From a virus, in the IMG/VR virus record IMGVR_UViG_3300034375_007901, positions 1-26,865 of that record: a stretch of 26,865 nt of DNA; one strand, given 5' to 3'. The position numbers and the translations under genes were made by a program. Of the stretch, positions 1-7,776 are shown piece after piece. The notes under the pieces are model-generated. The model saw only the letters and a list, made by a program, of their open reading frames with translations, was not told the origin of the DNA and did no database searches. How positions within the stretch are numbered: the first letter of the stretch is position 1; each line of letters begins with the position of its first letter.

Positions 1-495
1 CCTACTTTAGAAGCATTTGCTAAGTGGTGGATTGAGTTTAAAGATATAAAGGGTTTAGAAGATTACGATGTATGGCTCTTAGGTAGCTTCTGTGAGAAGC
101 ATTACGGTCATTATGAAGGAGTACCCAAAGATTTGGATATCGTTCTTACAGGCGAAATAAAAGATGAAGAACAATTAAAGTATATTCTTTCACATGGAGT
201 CAGTATGGGTTTTGAAAATAAAATCTTAGTTGATTTAACTTGGGCTACTACTTTACACTCATACGATGCATGGGAGCCATTTTGTAGAGTCAGAATTGGT
301 AAGACTTTCACAAAAATATTAGGAGAAAGAGCTAGTGTAACCGAATACAAAGCAGATGAAGAGTATAGATTGGATTCAGGTCTTTGGCAATTTTGCTATA
401 ATGAGCCGCCCAACTCATGGTTCAAAGCATTTCATCGTTTTCAAGATGGTGATTATGAGGGAATTGTAGCAAATGTGCGAACAATGTTTGATTAA
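1..495 (+). CDS. Nucleotidyltransferase-like protein, 5' end cut by window edge
   Basis: The reading frame is open from the first base and ends at TAA 493-495, so the start lies left of the window. The visible part aligns almost residue for residue with the protein at 13760-14326, beginning at residue 25 of that copy. It shows the pol-beta-type nucleotidyltransferase pattern: LLGSF, then KDLDIVLTG, then LVDLTWA, which supplies G-S and three spaced aspartates. The family transfers a nucleotide to a protein, RNA or small molecule; the substrate here is unknown. It is the only + strand gene left of 14.9 kb and converges on the minus-strand virion operon, with 11 bp between stops. A first internal start (TTG 133) would remove the G-S motif, so it is not the true start. 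The fold is fairly sure; the function is not. Confidence 0.75.
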   Translation, partial: PTLEAFAKWWIEFKDIKGLEDYDVWLLGSFCEKHYGHYEGVPKDLDIVLTGEIKDEEQLKYILSHGVSMGFENKILVDLTWATTLHSYDAWEPFCRVRIGKTFTKILGERASVTEYKADEEYRLDSGLWQFCYNEPPNSWFKAFHRFQDGDYEGIVANVRTMFD

Positions 496-506
496 AATTT
501 GGATAT
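495..506 (+). promoter_or_regulatory. Remnant of a phage promoter (upstream half only)
   Basis: AAATTTGGATAT directly overlaps the stop of the left nucleotidyltransferase. The same 12 bases begin the full promoter that follows the right copy (minus strand, 13761 downwards). Here no TAnnTTTG element lies 20 bp downstream, so the site looks inactive. It is most simply the edge of a duplicated segment. Confidence 0.45.
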
Positions 507-674
507 TTACAAATCGCTTTCTCCCTTTTTATTTTTTAGATTATCTCTAATACGGAGCGCATTTAAGATGATACCGCTAATCAATAGTGCAATTGTTAAT
601 ACGGATTCCCAATTCATAAATACACTTGCCAATCCTGCGTAAGACACTACATTTGCTAATGAATCTTTTTCCAT
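507..674 (-). CDS. Small one-helix membrane protein, candidate holin (55 aa)
   Basis: A 55-residue ORF runs from ATG 674-672 to TAA 509-507. A hydrophobic stretch at about residues 20-41 (contains VLTIALLISGIILNAL) is followed by a basic, hydrophilic tail rich in K, R and N. One membrane segment, a charged C-terminus and a position as last gene of the late virion operon fit a class III-like small holin or other lysis accessory protein. It starts 6 bp after the stop of the preceding gene, which indicates co-transcription. No endolysin is visible beside it, which weakens the holin call. A generic small membrane protein is the alternative. That it is coding is likely from the tight packing and clean membrane profile. 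Confidence 0.6.
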   Translation of the reverse strand: MEKDSLANVVSYAGLASVFMNWESVLTIALLISGIILNALRIRDNLKNKKGESDL

Positions 675-680
675 TTTAAT

Positions 681-938
681 TTAGTCTTTAATTGGAATAC
701 AATTTGGAACTTCTCTACCATCAACGATTTTTGTACCATATTGTTCGTAGCCATCCCAACAAGGTTCTTTCATATCAACTTTACCCAATACTAAATTAAT
801 TCCTTTAAAGTTTTCTTCTCTCCAAGTATCGTAACAGATAGCTAATGATTGGTCTTGTGGATACTCTCCACCGATAGCAGACATACATTTTGAAATGTAT
901 TCTTTTTGTGTTTCTCCTGATGGTTTTGGTATTGGCAT
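681..938 (-). CDS. Small phage protein with cysteine/tryptophan motifs (85 aa)
   Basis: The N-terminus has a PIPKPSGETQKEYISKCM motif, then EYPQDQSLAICYDTW. The C-terminus has PCWDGYEQYGTKI and VPNCIPIKD. Both motifs recur in phage proteins, often as terminal extensions of head or protease proteins, and the second resembles a short zinc-free Cys-Trp-Gly module of unknown role. Four cysteines are present. It stands between the 113-residue protein (1 bp gap) and the candidate holin (6 bp gap) at the end of the virion operon. The neighbouring protease carries a comparable Cys/Trp-rich module, so a role in head assembly is plausible but inferred. Function is not known. Confidence 0.7.
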   Translation of the reverse strand: MPIPKPSGETQKEYISKCMSAIGGEYPQDQSLAICYDTWREENFKGINLVLGKVDMKEPCWDGYEQYGTKIVDGREVPNCIPIKD

Positions 939-939
939 A

Positions 940-1281
940 TTACTTTATTTTAAATAGTTGTCCGTCTTTTTCTATTTGTGTAATCTTTTTGATTGGATAA
1001 GTTCTGAATCCACTCTTCTCAACATTGTAAAGAATAATGTATCCATCTTGTACATATTTGTTAGTCCAATACCTAGCTCCACTCATTGCTCTACCACCTG
1101 GCCCTTGAACTGAATATGCTTGTACTCTTTTTAGAGATTTGTTTTCCTTTTCAGTTCTTCCCCAAATGTAGAAGGTTTCGTAGGTATCATAAAGCATTTG
1201 TTTGAGTTGTGCAAGCGAAATAGTTTCAGCTTGCATCTCAACCAATCTTCTACTTACTTTTTTATTCCAACCGAATATCAT
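940..1281 (-). CDS. Hypothetical protein, SH3-like C-terminus (113 aa)
   Basis: The N-terminal third is helical and charged (KKVSRRLVEMQ). The middle contains WGRTEKENKSLKRVQAYSV. The end (GFRTYPIKKITQIEKDG) resembles the last strands of the small SH3-like barrel proteins common in Bacteroidetes phages, where an aromatic G(W/F)R(S/T) step precedes the final strands. Its start codon overlaps the stop of the protease gene by 4 bp (1278-1281), so translation is probably coupled and the two products may work together. No catalytic residues are recognisable. The fold suggestion is weak; the coding call is firm because of the coupling and tight packing. Confidence 0.65.
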   Translation of the reverse strand: MIFGWNKKVSRRLVEMQAETISLAQLKQMLYDTYETFYIWGRTEKENKSLKRVQAYSVQGPGGRAMSGARYWTNKYVQDGYIILYNVEKSGFRTYPIKKITQIEKDGQLFKIK

Positions 1282-2669
1282 AGGTATCTTTTTATTACCT
1301 CAATGTGTCCATCCATATATGAGATATCATGCTGCATTCCTGTTCTTTCATCTACAGTCTCAAATACATCTTTGAACATCTCTACTAATATTTGTGCTCT
1401 TCTTAAATCTCTTTCATCTGCACTATTTTGTTTGATAACTCTATCTTCAATCATAAATACAGTATCAGCAATAACCGCTGCTGCTCTAATCATATCAATT
1501 AAATCATCATCTTGAATATTCATCTCATTTACTAAATGATTGAATGTTCCAATAGCGCCAGGACAAATGTAGAAGTGTGTGGTTTCGTATCCATATACAT
1601 CCAACTCACCTTCTTCTGCTAAAGTAGCAGGTGCGATTGAACCGCTAGCTACTTCCCCTGGATATGTTGAATCAATTGTAGGTTCTGCATTCTCTTGTAG
1701 TAATCCTAACTCTCTTAGTTTGTTTCTACTCCATCCCAATGCAGCTTTACCTCCCCATAAGAAATATGAGATAGTACCACACTCAGTAGTTGCGTTTGGG
1801 TCATAGTACTCTTCTGCTCTACTAAGATAAGAATACATTCTCTTAATCGTTTCAACTGAGATAGCTTCTTTGTTTGCTAATTGTTGCGCTCTAACTTTAC
1901 CGGTTTGAGTTGCACACTTATTACCCTGTCTCTCATTCAGCTCAATACCTTTCTTTGCGTTATTGGAGACACTATCAGGGTAATCTGTGTACGATTCCAT
2001 TTCAATTCTTTTACCACCTTTTACTCTACCATCTTTTTTGATAAGAGCTTTTATTTTAGATAAGAACTCAGTTGCTTCTACTTCAGATAATTCATTTACA
2101 TTCTTATCCATAAAATCAGCAAATGATTCCATTAATAAAGCAGATTCTAATTGGTTTTTTGGAGTTTTATCCAAGTGGGTAAATAAACCTTCAATTGATA
2201 CCGCTCTCAAATCACCATTTCTAAACTTTTCTCTTAGTTCTTCGTTATCGATTTTGAAAGTACCAATCCAACTACCAGCGGGAACATTAAGACCATATAA
2301 TTTAGATTTATCAGATTCAACACTTTCCTTAATCCAACTCTCTACCATAGTAACTCCGTTAACATCCATATCATGTTCTTCGGTTACTTTGTCTTGGTAT
2401 TTCTTTTCTAAGTAATTTTGAGCTAGTTTCTTAACAGTTTCTGGTGTGAAGAATACTTCGTATGGTACACCTGCTCCATCCACTCTTAGAATCTTTTTAT
2501 TTGGTATTAGGATAGGTGCCATAAACAAACCTTCCTCTTTCATTTCCGCAAAGTGAACTTCTTCCTTATGGAAATATTGTCCCAATGCTTCGATAGCAGG
2601 GTTATGAACTAATGAGATAGCAAATACCTCATCTTCAAAATCTTCTATAGTCAATTCAAATAATCTCAT
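1278..2669 (-). CDS. XkdF-like prohead protease with two extra C-terminal domains (463 aa)
   Basis: Residues 1-170 match the XkdF-type phage serine protease: FELTIEDFEDEVFAISLVHNPA at the start, a TEEHD motif (His99) and AVSIEGLF (Ser158) as the likely catalytic pair. This enzyme matures the procapsid by cutting scaffold or capsid. Residues about 222-322 form a second domain (YPDSVSNNAKKGIELN, NKCATQTGKVRAQQLANKE, RMYSYLSRAEEYYDP, CGTISYFLWGGKAALGWS) that recurs fused to phage head proteins and has no known function. Residues about 355-463 are a third, mostly helical domain (TTHFYICPGAIGTFNHLVNE). Unusually, the gene lies downstream of the tape measure gene rather than next to the portal, and no capsid gene is nearby. 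The protease call is fairly sure; the roles of domains 2 and 3 are open. Confidence 0.8.
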   Translation of the reverse strand: MRLFELTIEDFEDEVFAISLVHNPAIEALGQYFHKEEVHFAEMKEEGLFMAPILIPNKKILRVDGAGVPYEVFFTPETVKKLAQNYLEKKYQDKVTEEHDMDVNGVTMVESWIKESVESDKSKLYGLNVPAGSWIGTFKIDNEELREKFRNGDLRAVSIEGLFTHLDKTPKNQLESALLMESFADFMDKNVNELSEVEATEFLSKIKALIKKDGRVKGGKRIEMESYTDYPDSVSNNAKKGIELNERQGNKCATQTGKVRAQQLANKEAISVETIKRMYSYLSRAEEYYDPNATTECGTISYFLWGGKAALGWSRNKLRELGLLQENAEPTIDSTYPGEVASGSIAPATLAEEGELDVYGYETTHFYICPGAIGTFNHLVNEMNIQDDDLIDMIRAAAVIADTVFMIEDRVIKQNSADERDLRRAQILVEMFKDVFETVDERTGMQHDISYMDGHIEVIKRYL

Positions 2670-2695
2670 ATTCTTTTTAACAATTTAATTTAATT

Positions 2696-5044
2696 TTATC
2701 CGAAGGTTGCTGCAACATTAGTTCTTCTATCTAATGCTTGCGCTGATGATACATCGGATGAAACTACATACGCTTTTATTGGTTGTTCACTTTCTCTTTG
2801 TTGTGCACCCGCAATGATTTCTGCAATCTGTCCACCTGTATTAACCTCACCACCGCCAGTTCCTACTGTTTGTGGAATTGATGTACCACTTACAGATGGT
2901 GCAGCTGGTCTTGGTAATTTAGCACCACCTCCACTTGCTGCTCCAGCTTTATCACTATTTTTAATATCTCTAACTGCTTTAACACCAGCGGCAACCGAAG
3001 ATGCAATACCAATTGCTGCAGTAGCGGTATTGATTCCCACCCAAGGTTGTCCGAAGGTTAAAGGTGATGCCGCAACAGCCTTAGCGTTAGCGATACCAGT
3101 GTTAACGATAATTCTACCAATAGCCGCAACTTGCTCTGCGATAACCGCAGCAATTTGTAGCTTTTTATTTTCTCCCGCAATCTGACCTAAGAATCCAGCA
3201 AAATCAGAAAGTAAATCCAATTGAGCGTTTTGAAGTTCTGCTCTCGCATCTAACTCCATCTGGTCAATTGCTATTCTTTCATCTGCTGCAGCTCTCTTAA
3301 TAGCTGTTCTTTGTTCTTCGGTTAAACCTTCTTGCTCTAAGAGTAGTTGTTCTTTCTCATTAATTAACTCTCTCTGTCTATCATAGGTCAAACCTAATTG
3401 AGTTAACTCCGCTTCAATTGATAACAACTTATCTTCATCCTCTACTAACTGAACTTCTTTTCTTCTCATACGGAACTCATTATCAATAAGTTCTCTTTGT
3501 TGTTCAGCTTGTAATTTTATTGCAGTTCTTTCTTCTTCAGTTAACTGAGTATTTTCTAACAACAATCTTTCAGTTTGGTTGATGTTGTTTAGTAAATTAG
3601 TTTCCTCCTGTCTAATTACTGCTAATCTTTCTTCATACCTTCTTTGTTGAGCAGCAATTCTTTTTTGAGATGCTTCTTCTTCGATTCGTTCTCTTTCTTC
3701 TTGTGATAAACCTTCGATAGAAAGTAACATCTTTTCTCTTTCGTTTATCTTAGCTATCTCAGCATTGAATCTCTCTTCAACTCTTTGAGCTTCTAATTCA
3801 CTCTCTAACGAACGATAATTCGTCAACCCATCTAAGAGTTCCTTTTGCTTAGCTATCTGTTCTTCCTGTTTAGCTATAGCCTCCGCATCGTACTTATCGT
3901 TTATCTCTTCTACATCTTTACGATATACTTCTTCTAAATTAGTAAAATCAGTAATACCTGCAGCTTTGAGTTTCTTTAAATCCTCTTGATACTTTTGTTC
4001 TCTGGTGTAGAGTTCAGCATTTCTAGCATCCAATGTTGCAATGTATGCTTCGGTTTGTACTCTTTGAGCTTCTTCAACGGCTTTTAATCGTTCTTCTTCT
4101 CTTTTCTTTCTTTCCTCTTCAGCCTTTTCAGCTTCTTCCTTTTCAGCTTCGGTTAATCTACTAAATCCTTCTTTGAATTGTTTTTCACCAGCTTTGAATC
4201 CATCTACTGCTGCATCTACAATTCCGTTACCTAATGTTTTAACATTATCAACTGTACCTTTAACTCCTTCGGTTACCGCTTCAAATGCTGCGTTTGCGCC
4301 TGATTTAATTCTATCCCAATCAAAGGTGAATACACCAGCGATAACATCACCAGCTCCTTTAGCAACTCCGATAAGCGTTTTGAAGTTTGTTACTAAAGTA
4401 TTGATGATAAATCCAGCAACTGATTGTAGTGTACCAAATAATGTGGTGAATACACCTGTAAGAACACCCACAGTTTTTGATAATCCATTCATCACTTTAT
4501 CGTTTTCCAATAACCCAACTACTAAATCAGCAAGTTGCATTGCTATTGGTTCGATAATGGCAAATAATCCGTTTAGAATCTTAGTAAATCCTTCAGTAAT
4601 TTTTGATAATTTCTTTTGACCTTCTTCAGTTCTTGTCAAAGATTCTCTAAGGGCAAGAAATGCCCCTGCAATCCCCGCTAATACAGCGATAATAGGATTT
4701 GCCATAAACACTTTGAAAGTTCCTCTAAGCCCCTCTAATGATTGACCTACGAATCCTATTACACCTGGCTGAGCCGCTAACGCTTCGGTAAATCTAACTG
4801 ATTGGATTTCAGTATCTTTAAGGTTATCTTTTAAACCCTGCAATTCTTTGGATAACTCTTTAAACTCTGCTGATTTTGGGTCTAATTTACCTAAAGTATC
4901 CTGCGTTTTACCAATGGCTTCATTAAGATTCTCAAAATCTCCTAATGATGTAGACACTTTTTTATTAAGCAAATCAACATTCTTTGCCGCATTTTCAGTT
5001 TCTACTTCAATTGTAGTTTTATATGTTCTTTCGTTATCAGCCAT
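2696..5044 (-). CDS. Tape measure protein (782 aa)
   Basis: This is the longest minus-strand gene. The N-terminal 100 residues form coiled coils (NVDLLNKKVSTSLGDFENLN). Hydrophobic alanine/glycine-rich segments follow at about 110-230 (NPIIAVLAGIAGAFLAL, VVGLLENDKVMNG). Then comes a very long charged coiled coil rich in E, K, R and Q (about 290-600). The C-terminus is low-complexity, Ala/Gly-rich (SGGGAKLPRPAAPSVSG). This architecture is that of phage tail tape measure proteins, which set tail length and are ejected with the DNA. A length of 782 residues suggests a long, non-contractile tail if the usual length rule holds. It follows a 44-residue ORF by 1 bp. No lytic-transglycosylase or peptidase motif was seen. 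Confidence 0.88.
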   Translation of the reverse strand: MADNERTYKTTIEVETENAAKNVDLLNKKVSTSLGDFENLNEAIGKTQDTLGKLDPKSAEFKELSKELQGLKDNLKDTEIQSVRFTEALAAQPGVIGFVGQSLEGLRGTFKVFMANPIIAVLAGIAGAFLALRESLTRTEEGQKKLSKITEGFTKILNGLFAIIEPIAMQLADLVVGLLENDKVMNGLSKTVGVLTGVFTTLFGTLQSVAGFIINTLVTNFKTLIGVAKGAGDVIAGVFTFDWDRIKSGANAAFEAVTEGVKGTVDNVKTLGNGIVDAAVDGFKAGEKQFKEGFSRLTEAEKEEAEKAEEERKKREEERLKAVEEAQRVQTEAYIATLDARNAELYTREQKYQEDLKKLKAAGITDFTNLEEVYRKDVEEINDKYDAEAIAKQEEQIAKQKELLDGLTNYRSLESELEAQRVEERFNAEIAKINEREKMLLSIEGLSQEERERIEEEASQKRIAAQQRRYEERLAVIRQEETNLLNNINQTERLLLENTQLTEEERTAIKLQAEQQRELIDNEFRMRRKEVQLVEDEDKLLSIEAELTQLGLTYDRQRELINEKEQLLLEQEGLTEEQRTAIKRAAADERIAIDQMELDARAELQNAQLDLLSDFAGFLGQIAGENKKLQIAAVIAEQVAAIGRIIVNTGIANAKAVAASPLTFGQPWVGINTATAAIGIASSVAAGVKAVRDIKNSDKAGAASGGGAKLPRPAAPSVSGTSIPQTVGTGGGEVNTGGQIAEIIAGAQQRESEQPIKAYVVSSDVSSAQALDRRTNVAATFG

Positions 5045-5045
5045 A

Positions 5046-5180
5046 TTACAATCTTCTTAACAAATTCCAAAGAGATTTCCACTTATATGGGATTTTATAT
5101 TTTCCCTTTGCAGTATCAACTCTTTTTGATACTCCGTAGAATTTATCTTCTTTTAATAAATCAATTACCGTTGTTATCAT
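5046..5180 (-). CDS. Small basic protein upstream of tape measure (44 aa)
   Basis: An ATG at 5180-5178 opens a 44-codon frame ending at TAA 5048-5046, one base before the tape measure ATG. The product is basic and aromatic (KRVDTAKGKYKIPYKWKSLW). The leader reads AATTGTTAAA immediately before ATG, shared with other starts in this phage. It fits exactly between two virion genes and probably couples to tape measure translation. A small tail chaperone or tube accessory role is possible, but nothing in the sequence identifies it. Confidence 0.6.
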   Translation of the reverse strand: MITTVIDLLKEDKFYGVSKRVDTAKGKYKIPYKWKSLWNLLRRL

Positions 5181-5200
5181 TTTAACAATTTTAGTTAATT

Positions 5201-5749
5201 CTATACCTTACTAGCAAAATACTCATCCAATGTATCTTGAATGATTGGACCTAATAATTGTAATTTACATTGTCCAGTTACTAAATCATAATTATTAATG
5301 GCACGAAGGTGGTAATAATTGGAACGAAACTCTACCACATCGTTTAGTTCCATCTTAAAGTAATCAGCAAGAGGAATGTTAGCTGAACAATTTATTAATC
5401 TAGTACGTGGGTCATATAACAAACTAATATATTTTGCCCAATATTGTGAAAAAAGAGTTTGTGTTGGTGTAGTTCCATATGCAGGTGTTTCATTAAAGAA
5501 TAATAATGAATCAGAATCTGCAGCGGGATTTCCCTCAGCTGATGAACCTGTGTTGTAATGGTCAAAGTATGGAATCTCAGTTTGAGTTCTTATGTTTGCT
5601 GAATTTAATGTATCATCGAATGTTTGTACAAACCTATATGGTTGCACCTCTTTTAATCCATTGTAAAAAAAGAAACGTGGAAGTACATTCGATGGATTAA
5701 AATCGTTATCAGCTATAAATGTTGGTATGTAAATTTTATCTGCTGCCAT
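5201..5749 (-). CDS. Tail/baseplate protein, C-terminal part of a split structural protein (182 aa)
   Basis: The N-terminus (DKIYIPTFIADNDFNPSNV) leads into LPRFFFYNGLKEVQPY. The C-terminus has IPLADYFKMELNDVVEFRSN, YYHLRAINNYDLVTGQCKLQ and LLGPII, a beta-rich pattern that I recall closing much larger tail proteins of Bacteroidetes phages. The ORF starts 2 bp after the stop of the 674-residue gene upstream and has no independent leader. The pair therefore looks like one ancestral tail-tip/hub protein split by a stop-start, or two obligate partners. It is probably a baseplate or tail-tip component. Confidence is high that it is a structural gene, moderate on the split. Confidence 0.7.
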   Translation of the reverse strand: MAADKIYIPTFIADNDFNPSNVLPRFFFYNGLKEVQPYRFVQTFDDTLNSANIRTQTEIPYFDHYNTGSSAEGNPAADSDSLLFFNETPAYGTTPTQTLFSQYWAKYISLLYDPRTRLINCSANIPLADYFKMELNDVVEFRSNYYHLRAINNYDLVTGQCKLQLLGPIIQDTLDEYFASKV

Positions 5750-5751
5750 AA

Positions 5752-7776
5752 TTAACTTGTTGGTTCATCGGCACAAGTTGTAACAAATGAAACAACTTCA
5801 CCGGTTGATGAACTGATTGAATATATATCACCTACCAAAGCGTTAGCCACATATCGATAACCTGTTAAAGGTGTACCCAATGTATTTGTATATATTACAT
5901 CACCTTCATCAAAAGTAGAAGAATTTCTGGTAATATATCCAATTCTAGGTGTAGCACTACACACAGCCCATTCGTAAGTAGATGTGCTTCTTTGATAAAG
6001 AATTTGGTAATAAGTTACGGCTGGTGCCGCACTACCACTCAAACCTGTACCTTGTACATATCTCAAAGGGGATGCAGCTGTGGTTGGTTCTACTTTAAAT
6101 TCACCTTGAGAGAAAAAGTTTTCAGTATCGATGTAAAAACTTTCACCATAAGGTCTATTAGTTTCTTTCTTAAAGTTTTGTGCTAATAAATCTGCATCTT
6201 CAGTATGTCCAAATGTTAGTTTATTAACTGCTAAGTTGTTAGCTGGAATAACTTCAAACTTATCATCTAAATTAATGTATTTGTTAAAGTTTTTTACCTC
6301 ACCCTGTTTATACCAATTATTAAAGGTTTCAACAATGAATTCTTTTGGTTTTGTTTTAGATGGATAGATTACTAAATTAAAGTTTCTTTGTACAGCTTTA
6401 ATAAAGTCAATCATTTTAATACCATTCTTTCCAACAGGCATTTGGTCTGCAATATCCATTACTCTCCAATCTGCTGCATAAGTTTGTTGGTTAACTTCCC
6501 AATACGATTTTTCATCTCCATCTGGTGCAAGTGTTACTGTAAAATTAGAACCACCAAAGGTTTCGTATTTTAACATTGGATAAACCGCTTTATTGGCTGG
6601 TATTACATTTGATTTCCAATAGTATTCTAAATCGTATTCCACATCACCTACACCTGAAGTTACTGAGTATTCTTGTTGTAGGTAATTGTTCCAATTCGTT
6701 ATTTCTTCACTCCAATACGAACCCGTACCATCATTAATATCCGCTTGTGAACCTGTGTTTATTGAACCTGTTTCGTATAATCCAATACTAAATTGTGGAA
6801 CACCTGCTGAACCTGATACTTTGAATTTTAATCGGATACTACCTTCTAATGGTGATTGTCTATCATCTTGCATATATGACATATTGTCACCAATGTTGAA
6901 TTGTGGGTCAAATTGGTTGTTCTCCCATCTTAATTGAGCCCAATTCCCTTCAGTAATTAATTGAGTATCTGATGTAGAACCTGATATAGGTCCTATCTTT
7001 ACTTGCCCATAAGTTTCTAAATCAACACCATCAAACTCAGGATACCTACCACCATTATGTAATACCATATACATTTGGTCGAAAATTGATGAGGTAAGAA
7101 AATCTGATTGATAAGTGTAACCAAACTGCTCAAATATAGCATCCCATACTTTCTTTACCTTAATAGCAGGTTTGAAATCTTGTACCGATAATGCTCCATT
7201 TGGATTATCTATACCATACTTTCCATCCAATGAGGATTGATAAGCGATATCCTTTCCATAATCAATAAGTGGATACACAATATCACCATTAAACAAACCA
7301 TCACTCCACGAAGAAGTAATGTTTGCATAAGATGCAGAGTGATTCAAATCGGTAAGTGTAGTTATATCGGTTAAGAACGCCCTATTTACCTCTCTCGCAA
7401 ATGATGCCAACGAACCAAATATGGTAACCTCATACGAATCGATATATTTGTTCGCAACAACATTTACTTTATTTAATTGTAGATATCCGCTTGCGAGGTA
7501 TAATCCATCAAAATCAAAATATGCATCAACTTTGTTGGATGTTGAGAATAGAAACGGATTCTCAACCGATATATCGTAATACTGCTCAAAGAATTGATTA
7601 TTTTTCTTAGAGCCAGGTAAAGTAATCTGACGTGAGAAATCAGTAGGTAGTGTACCTACATCAAATAGCCCCGTAATGTTATCGGAGATGGTAATAGTTT
7701 CATCCTTAAATAAATCTAAACTAACACCATTGGCTACTAATTTAAAATTGAAACCTTGTGTTGTTCTAACTCCCAT
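5752..7776 (-). CDS. Large tail-tip/baseplate protein (674 aa)
   Basis: A beta-rich protein beginning GFNFKLVANGVSLDLF. It has FSRQITLPGSKKNNQFFEQY near residue 48, a pattern recurring in putative tail hub or baseplate proteins of Bacteroidetes phages. The centre has VKKVWDAIFEQFGYTYQSDF, MIDFIKAVQRNFNLVIYPS and LDDKFEVIPANNLAVNKLTF, as expected for a multi-domain hub. The last 75 residues (IGYITRNSSTFDEGDVIYTN) resemble a small beta decoration domain. Its start overlaps the stop of the 387-residue gene by one base (7776), and its stop is 2 bp from the next start. Position between neck genes and tape measure supports a distal tail role. No enzyme motif was recognised. Confidence 0.72.
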   Translation of the reverse strand: MGVRTTQGFNFKLVANGVSLDLFKDETITISDNITGLFDVGTLPTDFSRQITLPGSKKNNQFFEQYYDISVENPFLFSTSNKVDAYFDFDGLYLASGYLQLNKVNVVANKYIDSYEVTIFGSLASFAREVNRAFLTDITTLTDLNHSASYANITSSWSDGLFNGDIVYPLIDYGKDIAYQSSLDGKYGIDNPNGALSVQDFKPAIKVKKVWDAIFEQFGYTYQSDFLTSSIFDQMYMVLHNGGRYPEFDGVDLETYGQVKIGPISGSTSDTQLITEGNWAQLRWENNQFDPQFNIGDNMSYMQDDRQSPLEGSIRLKFKVSGSAGVPQFSIGLYETGSINTGSQADINDGTGSYWSEEITNWNNYLQQEYSVTSGVGDVEYDLEYYWKSNVIPANKAVYPMLKYETFGGSNFTVTLAPDGDEKSYWEVNQQTYAADWRVMDIADQMPVGKNGIKMIDFIKAVQRNFNLVIYPSKTKPKEFIVETFNNWYKQGEVKNFNKYINLDDKFEVIPANNLAVNKLTFGHTEDADLLAQNFKKETNRPYGESFYIDTENFFSQGEFKVEPTTAASPLRYVQGTGLSGSAAPAVTYYQILYQRSTSTYEWAVCSATPRIGYITRNSSTFDEGDVIYTNTLGTPLTGYRYVANALVGDIYSISSSTGEVVSFVTTCADEPTS

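Noticed and set aside
2814-3185. Antisense ORFs inside the tape measure, portal and tail genes (for example 4173-4619 and 10941-11189)
   Set aside because: They lie fully inside genes with strong protein evidence, lack leaders and spacing, and their compositions mirror the sense strand.
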